DNA from: Mycobacterium asiaticum
Lineage (GTDB): Bacteria; Actinomycetota; Actinomycetes; Mycobacteriales; Mycobacteriaceae
Assembly (NCBI RefSeq): GCF_001673635.1
Contig: NZ_LZMH01000038.1
Span: 1 to 50,482 of the forward strand
DNA length: 50,482 nucleotides
Reading direction: 5' to 3'
In this document: positions 1-11,514 of the stretch, piece after piece
Numbering within the stretch: the first letter of the stretch is position 1
How the letters are laid out: each line of letters starts with the position of its first letter
Translations under genes and position numbers: made by a program
Notes under the pieces: generated by a model
Database searches by the model: none
The model's input: only the letters and a program-made list of their open reading frames with translations
What the model was told of the DNA's origin: nothing

Positions 1-497
1 CCCGAACGGCTAGTCCGGCGACCGCGGCGCCGAGCGCGACACCCGCGGCCACGTCGCTCGGATAGTGCACGCCCAGCAGTATTCGCGACAGCGCCATCGG
101 TGGGACCAACAGCACGGGCAGCGGCAAACCGGTCACCCGGCCGAGCAGGATCGCCGCGGCTGTCGTCGAAGTGGCGTGCGCCGAAGGGAAGCTGAGCCGG
201 CTGGGCGTGCCGACGTTCACCGCGACCGCCGGGTGGTGCGGCCGTTCGCGCCGTACCACCCGCTTGACGAGGACGGCGGCCGCGTGGGCGGCGAAGGCGC
301 CGCCGCCGGCCAGGATCCACTCCCGGCGGCGGCTCGGGGACAGGATTGCCCCGAGCAGTGCCACCACCAGCCAACCGAGGCTGTGCTCGCCGAAGTGCGA
401 CATCGCGCGGGTGACGGGCAGCACCCCGGGGCGGTCAGCCAGCGCCGACTGAACGGCCACCATCGCGGCAACCTCGCCGCGCGGTGACTCCGCGGAA

Positions 498-505
<8 letters not shown>
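1..505 (-). CDS. PAP2-family phosphatase, partial (Rv3807c-like)
   Basis: N-terminal 168 residues of a membrane phosphatase; the reading frame is still open at the window edge, so the C-terminus is missing. The three PAP2 signatures are visible: KRVVRRERP at residues 81-89, PSAH at 107-110 and SRILLGVHYPSD at 140-151, with hydrophobic segments between them. In mycobacteria the gene at this place, next to glfT2 and the decaprenyl-phosphoribose synthase gene ubiA, is thought to remove the 5-phosphate from decaprenylphosphoryl-5-phosphoribose in arabinan precursor synthesis; that role is inferred from family and position. The ATG overlaps the glfT2 stop by 8 bases (ATGGCTGA), implying translational coupling. 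Confidence 0.88.
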
Positions 506-3733
<3,228 letters not shown>

Positions 3734-3836
3734 TCACGATTCGGTCTCGCCACTCTAGTCACAGCATTCTCACTCGTACCATCGGTCGTGTGGGTCTACG
3801 ACCCGACTCCACATAATCCAGATTGAGGAGACTTCC

Positions 3837-4916
3837 GTGCCGAACCGACGCCGACGCAAGCTCTCGAAGACCATGAGCGCGGTCGCCGCCCTGGCCGTCG
3901 CAAGTCCGTGTGCCTACTTCCTCGTTTACGAGTCGACCGCCGACAGCAAACCGGTGGAACACCACGAGTTCAAGCGGGCGGCGAACGTCGCCGACCTGCC
4001 CAGCGAACTGATCGGCGCCCTCTCGCAGGGGTTGTCCCAGTTCGGGGTGAACCTGCCTCCGGTTCCCGCGCTGGGCGGCACCAGTGCCGCCAGCACCGGG
4101 TTGGGTACCACCGGCCTGGGGACCACTCCGGGCCTGGCCAGTCCCGGCCTCGGCGGCGGTGGCCTGACCAGTCCCGGGCTGGCCAGCCCCGGCCTGTCGC
4201 CCAGCACCGCACTGACACCCAGCACGCCCGGCTCGTTGGCGCTGCCGGGTACCACGCTGCCGGCGCCGACCGCGGCGACCGGCACGGGTGTCAACCCGGC
4301 GCTGACCAGCCCCACCGGAGTGGCGCCGGGCCTGAGTAGCCCATCGGCGCTGAGCCCGGCGACCGGCACCGGCGAGGTTCCGATCACCACCCCGGTCGGC
4401 CTCGACCCGGGCGCGGACGGCACCTACCCGATCCTTGGTGACACCTCGGGTCTGGGCGGTGGCGGCGGCGGCCTGACTCCGCTCAGCCCGGTCGGCTCGG
4501 GCGGCGGTGGTGGTGGCGGTGGCGGCGGCGGCCTGGTCAACGACCTGATGCAGGCGGCCAACCAGCTGGGCGCCAGCCAGGCGATCGACCTGCTCAAGGG
4601 TCTGGTGATGCCGGCGATCATGCAGGGCGTCCAGGGTGGTGCCGCAGGAGCCCCGGCCGGTGCGGCACCCGCGCTGCCCGGCATCCCGGCCGTGCCTGGC
4701 GCACCCGCGCTGCCCGCTGCCGGCGCGGCGTTACCGGCTGCCGGTGCGGCGCTGCCCGCTGCCGGCGCGGCACTGCCGGCAGCCGCCGGCGCTGCCGCGG
4801 CACCAGCGGTGCCTGCCGTGCCGGGCATTCCCGCGGCGGCCGCACTGCCGGCAGCCGCTCCGGCGGCGCCGGTGGCTGTGCCCGCGGCGATCGTGCCGGA
4901 AGCTCCGCCCGTCTAA
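3837..4916 (+). CDS. erp: Exported repetitive protein Erp (PirG)
   Basis: 359-residue secreted, surface-associated mycobacterial protein needed for normal growth and virulence in M. tuberculosis; its biochemical role is unknown. A basic N-terminus and hydrophobic stretch (about residues 12-30, ending near SPCAYF) form the signal peptide. The middle carries the family's PGLxS-type repeats (SPGL, TSPGLASPGL) from about residue 80 to 185, then a run of 11 glycines, a conserved helical segment (LVNDLMQAANQLGASQ) and an Ala/Pro tail built on LPAAGAA repeats. The start is a GTG preceded by GAGGAG. A strong terminator follows directly. Repeat number varies between species, so length differences are expected. 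Confidence 0.95.
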   Translation: MPNRRRRKLSKTMSAVAALAVASPCAYFLVYESTADSKPVEHHEFKRAANVADLPSELIGALSQGLSQFGVNLPPVPALGGTSAASTGLGTTGLGTTPGLASPGLGGGGLTSPGLASPGLSPSTALTPSTPGSLALPGTTLPAPTAATGTGVNPALTSPTGVAPGLSSPSALSPATGTGEVPITTPVGLDPGADGTYPILGDTSGLGGGGGGLTPLSPVGSGGGGGGGGGGGLVNDLMQAANQLGASQAIDLLKGLVMPAIMQGVQGGAAGAPAGAAPALPGIPAVPGAPALPAAGAALPAAGAALPAAGAALPAAAGAAAAPAVPAVPGIPAAAALPAAAPAAPVAVPAAIVPEAPPV

Positions 4917-4924
4917 TCCCTACG

Positions 4925-4979
4925 AACCTGTCGCTGGACGGCACCGCGGAGTTCCTCTGCGGTGCCGTCGACAGGTTTT
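4925..4979 (+). terminator. Strong intrinsic terminator after erp
   Basis: A long inverted repeat starts 9 bases after the erp stop. AACCTGTC (4925-4932) pairs with GACAGGTT (4970-4977), and GACGGCACCGC (4937-4947) pairs with GCGGTGCCGTC (4959-4969). This gives a 19-bp stem with one small bulge and an 11-base loop, ending in TTTT. A rho-independent terminator with a U tract is fairly rare in mycobacteria. It should insulate the amidase-like gene downstream from erp transcription. Confidence 0.85.
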
Positions 4980-5025
4980 CGGCCTCCACACCGTGTCGCC
5001 TCATATGAAACACCAGACACACACG

Positions 5026-5040
5026 TAACATCGCCTGGTG
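5026..5040 (+). promoter_or_regulatory. Predicted leaderless promoter, amidase-like gene
   Basis: TAACAT at 5026-5031 fits the mycobacterial -10 (TANNNT) and its last base lies 7 bases before the GTG start at 5038, the usual distance from -10 to transcription start. No Shine-Dalgarno sequence precedes the GTG. Together this predicts a leaderless mRNA, a common class in mycobacteria. Confidence 0.6.
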
Positions 5041-6654
5041 CCCCGCGGTCGCGCTCCGACGATGCTGCTCACTGCAGCTTTGGCGACGGTTGTCATCGTG
5101 ACCTGGGTATTGATGCGTCCCCCGACCGGACCGCAGCCGCCCGCGGCGGCCCGCGACACCCAGCTGACCGAGCGACCGCTTGTCGGCTTGGGTGGCGGCG
5201 TGACGGTGCGCGAGATCACCCAGGACACCCCGTTCTCGCTGGTCGCGTTGACCGGAGATCTGGCCGGCTCGTCCACCCGGGTGCGCGCCAAACGGCCCGA
5301 CGGGTCCTGGGGTCCCTGGTATCAGACCGAGTTCCAGACGTCGGCGCCCAACGGTGCCGGAGCCACCGGGGACCCGCGCAGCACCGACCCCGTCTTCGTC
5401 GGCACGACCACCGCGGTGCAGATCGCGGTGACCCGGCCGGTGGATGCGCCGGTGACCCAGCCGCCGCCCACCTCGGGTGCGCCCGGCTTGGGCTATCGAC
5501 CGGTGACCAAAGAGCAACCGTTCGGCCAGAACATCAACGCGATACTCATCTCACCGCCGCGGGCCCCCGCGGAAACCCACTGGACGCCGCCGACCGGAGT
5601 CAACATGCCGGGACAGGCGCCGCCTATCATCAGCCGCGCGGAATGGGGTGCTGACGAATCGCTGCGCTGCGGGAGCCCGCAATATGACCGCGCCGTGCGG
5701 GCCGCCGTGGTCCACCACACCGCCGGCAGCAACGACTACTCGCCGCTGGAATCGGCCGGCATCGTCAAGGCGATCTACACCTACCACAGCAAAACCCTGG
5801 GCTGGTGCGACATCGCCTACAACGCGCTGGTCGACAAATACGGTCAGGTCTTCGAGGGCAGTGCCGGCGGACTGACGAAGCCGGTGGAGGCCTTCCATAC
5901 CGGCGGATTCAACCAGGACACCTGGGGTGTGGCGATGCTCGGCAACTTCGATGACGTGGCGCCCACCCCGTTGCAGCTCCGCGCCGTCGGCCGACTGCTG
6001 GGCTGGCGGCTGGGCATCGCCGACGTCGACCCAAAAAGCACCGTGGAACTGGTGTCGGCCGGCAGCTCTTACACCACCTATCCCAGCGGCGCCGTCGCGA
6101 AGTTGCCGACCATCTTCACCCACCGCGACGTCGGCAACACCGACTGCCCGGGCAATGCCGCCTACGCGTTGATGGACGAGATCAGAGACATTGCAGCGCA
6201 TTTCAACGATCCGCCAGAGGAACTGATCAAGGCGCTGGAAGGTGGTGCGATCTACGAGCACTGGCAGGCCATCGGCGGGATGACCAGCGTGCTGGGCGCT
6301 CCGACCTCACCCGAGGCCGAGGGCGCGGCGGGGTCGCGGTTCGCAACGTTCGCCAAGGGCGCCATGTACTGGTCGCCCGGGACCGGCGCCCAACCGGTCG
6401 GGGGTGCGATCTACGACGCCTGGGCGGCGCAGAGCTATGAACGCGGACCGCTGGGGCTGCCCACCAGCGCAGAAATCCACGAGCCGCTGCGCACCACCCA
6501 GAATTTCCAGCACGGGGTGCTCAACTTCGAACTCCTCACCGGCAACATGACCGAGGTCATGGACGGCATCACGACACCGCTCGCCACCCAGCCGCCGAGT
6601 GGTCCGGAAGTGCCGCCCGAACACTTCTCGCTGCCGGCTCATCCGCCGACCTGA
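5038..6654 (+). CDS. PGRP/amidase-like protein with LGFP repeats (Rv3811-like)
   Basis: 538-residue exported protein. A hydrophobic segment at about residues 8-26 is a signal peptide or anchor. The central domain (about 195-390) is of the amidase_2/PGRP type: IISRAEWGAD at the start, VVHHTAG with the zinc ligand histidine near 226-227, and THRDVGNTDCPG with H362 and C370 as the other two expected ligands. The C-terminal part (about 405-515) has LGFP-type repeats (IGGMTSVLGAPTS, YERGPLGLPTS), which in actinobacteria target the envelope. It is thus a candidate N-acetylmuramoyl-L-alanine amidase or peptidoglycan/arabinogalactan-binding protein. The start GTG is chosen from the -10 element that places the transcript start on it. 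Confidence 0.9.
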   Translation: MPRGRAPTMLLTAALATVVIVTWVLMRPPTGPQPPAAARDTQLTERPLVGLGGGVTVREITQDTPFSLVALTGDLAGSSTRVRAKRPDGSWGPWYQTEFQTSAPNGAGATGDPRSTDPVFVGTTTAVQIAVTRPVDAPVTQPPPTSGAPGLGYRPVTKEQPFGQNINAILISPPRAPAETHWTPPTGVNMPGQAPPIISRAEWGADESLRCGSPQYDRAVRAAVVHHTAGSNDYSPLESAGIVKAIYTYHSKTLGWCDIAYNALVDKYGQVFEGSAGGLTKPVEAFHTGGFNQDTWGVAMLGNFDDVAPTPLQLRAVGRLLGWRLGIADVDPKSTVELVSAGSSYTTYPSGAVAKLPTIFTHRDVGNTDCPGNAAYALMDEIRDIAAHFNDPPEELIKALEGGAIYEHWQAIGGMTSVLGAPTSPEAEGAAGSRFATFAKGAMYWSPGTGAQPVGGAIYDAWAAQSYERGPLGLPTSAEIHEPLRTTQNFQHGVLNFELLTGNMTEVMDGITTPLATQPPSGPEVPPEHFSLPAHPPT

Positions 6655-6663
6655 GCAGGCCGC

Positions 6664-6679
6664 TAATCTGCGACGTGTG
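6664..6679 (+). promoter_or_regulatory. Predicted leaderless promoter of the fused polyamine gene
   Basis: TAATCT at 6664-6669 is a good mycobacterial -10 element and lies 7 bases before the GTG at 6677. There is no Shine-Dalgarno sequence in the 22-base gap after the amidase-like gene. This suggests its own leaderless transcript rather than simple read-through, and it decides the start codon choice. Confidence 0.55.
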
Positions 6680-8593
6680 CCGGAGACGCCCTATCTGAGG
6701 ATCGATCTCGACCGGGTGCGCGGTAACTTCCAGACACTGCGGGCCGCGCTGCCGGGCGCGTTGATTCGCTACGCCGTCAAGGCGAATCCGGCCCAGCCGG
6801 TGCTGCGCTTGCTCGCCGCCGAAGGGGCCGAGTTCGATGTCGCATCCGTGGGCGAGGTCGACGCCTGCGCCGGGGCCGGCATCGACGGCCGGCGACTGAC
6901 CTTCGGCAATACCGTCAAGAAGCCGGCGGCGGTGGTTCGCGCATATGCGTCCGGGGTGCGGCGGTTCGTCTTCGACACTGCACACGATGTGGCTGTGCTG
7001 GCCCAGCACGCTCCCGGTGCCAGCGTGGAATGCCGGGTGGCGCCGGTGTTTCCGGCATCGGTCACGCCGTTCGGGCACAAGTTCGGCTGCGCACCGCAGG
7101 ATGCTTCGGAGCTGTTGCGCCAGGCTCGGCAGCTGGGACTCAGTCCGGACGGAGTGTGCTTTCATGTCGGATCGCAGCAGCTGGACCCGAGCGCGTGGGA
7201 GCTGGGAATCCGCAGTGCTGCAGAGATATTCGATGTTTTCAGCGAACTGACCATGCTGAATATCGGGGGCGGGTTCCCGCTGCCGTACGCGGATGGGGCG
7301 CCATCCCTGACGGTGGTCGCCGACACCATTACGTCGGCGCTGGACCGGTATTTTGGCTCCCACCCACCACGATTGGTGATCGAGCCGGGACGGGTGATCG
7401 TGGGCTCGGCCGGGTGGATCGAGTGCGAGGTGGTGTCGGTGCGTACCGGCACCGACGGTTGCCGCTGGGTGTATCTCGACATCGGCCGCTATGGCGGTCT
7501 TGCGGAGACCGAAAACGAGTACATCCGGTATCGGTTACGTACCCAGCGCGACGGTGATGCCGTCGGTGACGCGGTGGTCGCCGGTCCGACGTGCGACGGA
7601 GACGACGTGCTCTACCGCAGCTATCCGCTGCCGGTCACGCTGCGGCCGGGGGACTCCGTCCGGATCGAGGATGCCGGCGCCTATACGGCGAGTTACGCAT
7701 CCGTCGACTTCAACGGCTTTTCGCCGCTGCCAACGTATTTCATGCCCGCTGTTGGCAACGGCCGTACGATCGTGGAACCGCTGGCTCCGGGACTCACCCG
7801 GAACTGGTGGCTCTCGGAGGTCATTTGCGACGTACGGACCGAGTATCAGCAGCTGGTGATCGGCCGGACCTCGCAGGGCATCGCGTTGTTCAGCGACGGC
7901 GAACGGCAGAGCACGGAGTTCAGCCAGCTGGTCTATCACGAGGCGCTGCTGGTTCCGGCGCTGCTACTGGCCGAGCGGATCGAGCGGGTACTGATCATCG
8001 GCTCCGGCGAGGGCGTGGTGAGCCAGCTCGCGGTTGCGGCCGGAGCCACCCACGTCGACCATGTCGACATCGACCGTGACGCGGTCCGCCTCTGCGCGCA
8101 ACACCTACCCTACGGCTACACGGTGGACGAATTGCGTAGAGCCGAACGGGGACTCGGACCGGTCACGGTGCACTACCGTGACGGCTGGGACTTCGTCGAG
8201 CACTGCTCGGAGCCCTACGACATTGTGGTCATCGACCTGCCTGACGAACGCGCCGAGACCGCTCAGCACAACCGCCTGTATGACGCCGGCTTCCTGGAAC
8301 GATGCCGCGGGGTCGGCCAGGTGGTGGTCGACCAGGCCGGCTGCCCAACGCTGTGGCGGAATGAAACGTTGCGGTGGTCCTGGCGGCGGTTTCACGAAAC
8401 CTTTGCCACTGTGGTCTATTTCGGCAGCGACGAACACGAGTGGGCGTTTTTGTCCGGCCTCGCCGGCGACCTACCCGATGACCCGGTGGCTCTGATGTCG
8501 GCGCGGCTGGCGACGCTGCCATACCGGCCGCGCACCATCGACGCCGCCGCACTGGTGGCGTGCACCGTCCCGCCGAAGACGCTGCGCGGTTAG
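6677..8593 (+). CDS. Fused PLP decarboxylase / aminopropyltransferase
   Basis: One uninterrupted 638-residue frame joining two polyamine enzymes. Residues 1-360 are a fold-III PLP decarboxylase of the ornithine/lysine type: YAVKANP with the Schiff-base lysine K35, FHVGSQ with H163, the glycine loop IGGGF at 196-200, EPGR at 236-239, PTCDG with C306/D307 and the closing AGAYT...FNGF. PTCDG and FNGF resemble ornithine decarboxylase more than diaminopimelate decarboxylase. Residues 385-600 resemble spermidine synthase: SDGERQ (406-411), YHEALL (420-425), the AdoMet-type loop IGSGEG (441-446), VDIDRDAV (463-470) and IDLPD (519-523) in place of the usual D(S/C)xDP. The acidic DE before YHE is replaced by SQ, so acceptor preference or activity may differ. 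Expected role: amino acid to diamine to aminopropylated polyamine. No AdoMet decarboxylase is seen in the window. Confidence 0.85.
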   Translation: MPETPYLRIDLDRVRGNFQTLRAALPGALIRYAVKANPAQPVLRLLAAEGAEFDVASVGEVDACAGAGIDGRRLTFGNTVKKPAAVVRAYASGVRRFVFDTAHDVAVLAQHAPGASVECRVAPVFPASVTPFGHKFGCAPQDASELLRQARQLGLSPDGVCFHVGSQQLDPSAWELGIRSAAEIFDVFSELTMLNIGGGFPLPYADGAPSLTVVADTITSALDRYFGSHPPRLVIEPGRVIVGSAGWIECEVVSVRTGTDGCRWVYLDIGRYGGLAETENEYIRYRLRTQRDGDAVGDAVVAGPTCDGDDVLYRSYPLPVTLRPGDSVRIEDAGAYTASYASVDFNGFSPLPTYFMPAVGNGRTIVEPLAPGLTRNWWLSEVICDVRTEYQQLVIGRTSQGIALFSDGERQSTEFSQLVYHEALLVPALLLAERIERVLIIGSGEGVVSQLAVAAGATHVDHVDIDRDAVRLCAQHLPYGYTVDELRRAERGLGPVTVHYRDGWDFVEHCSEPYDIVVIDLPDERAETAQHNRLYDAGFLERCRGVGQVVVDQAGCPTLWRNETLRWSWRRFHETFATVVYFGSDEHEWAFLSGLAGDLPDDPVALMSARLATLPYRPRTIDAAALVACTVPPKTLRG

Positions 8594-9915
8594 GGATCCT
8601 CGTCGTCTTCATCCGCGAAGAGCCTTTCCGGGTGATGGAAGGTGTTGATTCTCGGTTGGCCGTGGTCGAGGTGGGCCGGTGGGAGCCATTGGGTTTGGCC
8701 GCGGGTGTTTTTGCGGGTGGTCCAGCCTGTTTCGGCCAGTCTGTTGTCGGGTCCACACGCCAGGGTGAGGTCGGTGATGTCGGTGCGCCCGGTGGTGGTC
8801 CAGCCGGTGACGTGGTGGACCTCGGTGTGATACGGCGGTTGGTCGCAGCCGGGTCGGGTGCAGCCACCCTCGAGCGCGTGCAGCATGAGCCGCTGGGCGG
8901 GGTTGGCGAAGCGTTTGGCGTGATACAAGGCTAGGGGTTTGGCGTCGTCGAAGATGGCCAGGTAGTGGTGGGCTTGGGCGGCCATGCGGATCAGATCCGA
9001 CATCGGCAACAGGGACCCGCCGCTGGTGCGAGCCTTGCCGGTGCCGGCTTCGAGATCTTTGAGGGTGGTGGTCACGATCACGGTGACCGGTAGCCCGCGG
9101 TGCTGGCCGAGTTGTTCGGAGGCGAACAGCGTCCGTATCGCGGCGGCCAGGGCGTCGTGGTTGCGTTGCCCGGTGCTGCGGACATCAGCCTTGGCCTCAT
9201 CGGCGGGGTTGGCCATGCCGGGGGCGGCGAGTTTGGCGAGCATGGCTTCGATCAGCGCGCGTAGTTCGGGGGTGATCAGCCCGCTGATGCGCGTCATGCC
9301 GTCGTGCTCTTGCTTGCCCAGCATCAGCGTGCGTTTGCGGGCGCGGTCTTCATCGGTGTAGTCGCCGTCGGGGTGCAGCAGGTCCATGAGTTGGCGGGCG
9401 TATTTGGCGACCTGCTCGGGGCGGTACTCGCGCGCCTTGCCGGCGAGGTCGGCCTCGGCGGCCTCGCGGGTGAACACATCGACGTGGGTGGGCAGGTGGG
9501 TGAAGAAGTCGCGGATCACCTTGACGTGTCCGTCGCCGATCAATCCTTGTCGCTGGGCGCGTGCGGTAGCGCTCAACGTCGGCGCCAAGGGTTGCCCGGT
9601 CAATGCGCGCCGTTCACCGAGATCCTCGGCCTCGCCGATACGGCGGCTGGCTTCGGCTTTGGTGATCCGCAACCGCTCGGCCAACGCGCACGACAGGGTG
9701 CCGCCCAATTCTTCGGTGCCGGCTTGGGCGCCGAGTTCGTTGATCAACACATGCTGGGGCACCCGCAGCCGCCGACCAACCCGCTCCAAACGCTCCAAGG
9801 CCCGCAACCGCTCCGAATTCGTCAACACCTCGAACGACAACGCACACAACCGATCCAACTCGGCATCGAGCGCATCGAAGACCCCCACGATCTCCTCACG
9901 CGAACTCGAAAGCAT
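8590..9915 (-). CDS. 13E12-type DUF222/HNH protein
   Basis: 441 residues, the usual size of the REP13E12 family common in mycobacteria. The DUF222 region starts with [17 protein letters not shown]; the C-terminal HNH-like zinc region is [21 protein letters not shown] followed by TLACGPDNR (about residues 350-395). The last HNH histidine position reads D/N rather than H, so nuclease activity is uncertain. In M. tuberculosis members are DNA-damage induced and one element type is the attachment site of prophage phiRv1. The stop overlaps the stop of the convergent polyamine gene by 4 bases. A degenerate SOS box lies across the start codon. Confidence 0.93.
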   Translation of the reverse strand: MLSSSREEIVGVFDALDAELDRLCALSFEVLTNSERLRALERLERVGRRLRVPQHVLINELGAQAGTEELGGTLSCALAERLRITKAEASRRIGEAEDLGERRALTGQPLAPTLSATARAQRQGLIGDGHVKVIRDFFTHLPTHVDVFTREAAEADLAGKAREYRPEQVAKYARQLMDLLHPDGDYTDEDRARKRTLMLGKQEHDGMTRISGLITPELRALIEAMLAKLAAPGMANPADEAKADVRSTGQRNHDALAAAIRTLFASEQLGQHRGLPVTVIVTTTLKDLEAGTGKARTSGGSLLPMSDLIRMAAQAHHYLAIFDDAKPLALYHAKRFANPAQRLMLHALEGGCTRPGCDQPPYHTEVHHVTGWTTTGRTDITDLTLACGPDNRLAETGWTTRKNTRGQTQWLPPAHLDHGQPRINTFHHPERLFADEDDEDP

Positions 9916-9921
9916 GTTCGA
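9906..9921 (-). promoter_or_regulatory. Degenerate SOS (LexA) box over the 13E12 start
   Basis: On the minus strand the sequence is TCGAACATGCTTTCGA, matching the mycobacterial SOS consensus TCGAACATATGTTCGA at 13 of 16 positions and the core GAAC-N4-GTTC with one mismatch (TTTC). It includes the ATG of the 13E12 gene. DNA-damage control of 13E12 genes is known in M. tuberculosis, which supports the reading; the mismatch and its place over the start make it only moderately secure. Confidence 0.5.
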
Positions 9922-10128
9922 ATTCTACGTTCTGCTACCGACAAGAGATGCCGCGCGATCGGCGCCTATTCCGAACTCATGCAACAGGTTTGAATATGGA
10001 ACCGGTCAGGGGTCCACTGCGTCTAATCCGCACGGGTGTGACCGGCCGCCCAAATGGGTAAGTAGTGCAGTTACCGCTATCTGGGTAGCGTGGTCAATCT
10101 TGTTCCCAAGACTGCCGAGGGAGGGTGT

Positions 10129-11379
10129 GTGCCGATGGGGTCCGAGCGACTGCTCACTCTTGCAGCACCGCCCCCAACAGTCCCACCCATTTCCGACGCC
10201 GATCTCAAGGAGCGCACGCGGCCCGCGCGTCGCACCCCGGAATGGCTTACCTCGGATGTAGCCGTCTCTCTCACCATTGCCGTGCTATGGCAGGTGTTGA
10301 TGACAATTCTCGGCGCCGTTTTGTCACCAGATCGTGCGGCGCTCTTGGAACACACAATGTTGTGGGACGCGCAGTGGTATTCGAACATTCTGCACGAGCA
10401 TTATCAGATCAACCCGGCGTCGGCCGCGTTCTATCCCTTGTTCCCGCTTATCGTGGGCACGCTGTCGGTGCTGACTTTCCATCTGATTTCGAACACGGCG
10501 CTCGGTTTATTCGTCAACACCGTTGCCCTTGGGTTCGCAATCGCCGCACTACTGACGATCTCGCGCGAGTTCGAAATCAGGAAGTTCCGCTACGCCACAG
10601 TGGCGCTGTTTCTCGCGGCTCCGGCCGCGGCGTTCATGCATCTTTTCTACACAGAAGCGGTCTTCGTCGCACTCGGATTCTGGGCGTATGCCTTTGCACT
10701 GCGCAGGCGTTGGGCGTTCATGGCCATCCTGCTCGCGTTCCTTACCGCGACCCGGCTACCGGCACTTCTCTTCGTCGGTCTGTGTGGTTTGGAGTACTTG
10801 CGGGCGTACGACTGGAGCATCAAGAAGGCCGCAAACCGCAACGCAGCTTATTTTCTCCTGGCGCCCGTTGGGTTCCTGCTCTATGGGACGTACCTATGGG
10901 TGATGCGCGGCAACTTTTTTGGCATGTTCAGCGCATACCAATCCACCAAAGCGTGGGGCTACCTCAATTTCGAGCCGAACTTCGCCTACTCCATTTTCCG
11001 GTCGGCCCGGGAGACGGTCCGCGCCGTCCTCGGTCAACGACCGATCGACAACGACATAGTCGTCAACTACTCGATCCCCCTACTTTGCCTGGCATTGCTG
11101 TTGAGTTGTTCGCTCTATTTACTCTGCGGGTACCGCGGCAAGGGCATTCCGCTCGGCATCTTCGGCTTGTGTTCCCTGGTGTTCTTCACGATCAACAGCA
11201 GCTTCGTGGCTGTGCACCGCTATGCACTGCCGTGTCTGTGTATCTATCTGGCCCTCGCTCTGATTTCTGCCGAGTCCCGACGGGGAAGGGCGCTGGTGTT
11301 GAGCACCGGTCTCGCAATGCTTTTCGCCCAAACGGTGCTCATCCACTTGCTGTTCGTAACCCGAGATTTCGCCGGATAG
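10129..11379 (+). CDS. PIG-V/GT-C mannosyltransferase-like membrane protein
   Basis: 416-residue polytopic membrane protein. The first helix (about residues 40-62) is followed by an outside loop with LWDAQWYSNILHEHY, the acidic WDxxWY signature of PIG-V-like GT-C glycosyltransferases, and then eight or more hydrophobic segments. Such enzymes transfer a sugar from a polyprenyl-phosphate donor on the outer face of the membrane; the substrate here is unknown. The GTG at 10129 was preferred over an in-frame GTG at 10090 because GGGAGGG stands just before it and the extra residues look random. The gene is visibly richer in A/T than its neighbours (57% GC in one 60-base stretch), which suggests later acquisition. 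Confidence 0.78.
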   Translation: MPMGSERLLTLAAPPPTVPPISDADLKERTRPARRTPEWLTSDVAVSLTIAVLWQVLMTILGAVLSPDRAALLEHTMLWDAQWYSNILHEHYQINPASAAFYPLFPLIVGTLSVLTFHLISNTALGLFVNTVALGFAIAALLTISREFEIRKFRYATVALFLAAPAAAFMHLFYTEAVFVALGFWAYAFALRRRWAFMAILLAFLTATRLPALLFVGLCGLEYLRAYDWSIKKAANRNAAYFLLAPVGFLLYGTYLWVMRGNFFGMFSAYQSTKAWGYLNFEPNFAYSIFRSARETVRAVLGQRPIDNDIVVNYSIPLLCLALLLSCSLYLLCGYRGKGIPLGIFGLCSLVFFTINSSFVAVHRYALPCLCIYLALALISAESRRGRALVLSTGLAMLFAQTVLIHLLFVTRDFAG

Positions 11380-11514
11380 CTCAGACGGCCACGAAACGAC
11401 TGCCGCACAAGCAATTAGGCCAAACCCCAACGCGCTCGACCCGATGGACATTAGGCTCGAATTCGTCTGGCGGGCGCAGGCACACCTCGGAGATTTCGTC
11501 GAGAGGAAACGGCC

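Noticed and set aside
4080..4870. Tandem repeats in erp as a CRISPR or satellite
   Set aside because: Repeats are in frame (PGLxS, LPAAGAA), without constant spacers; they are protein repeats.
4618..5517. Open frame opposite the end of erp and the start of the amidase-like gene
   Set aside because: Crosses a strong terminator and two real genes; low-complexity Arg/Pro composition only.
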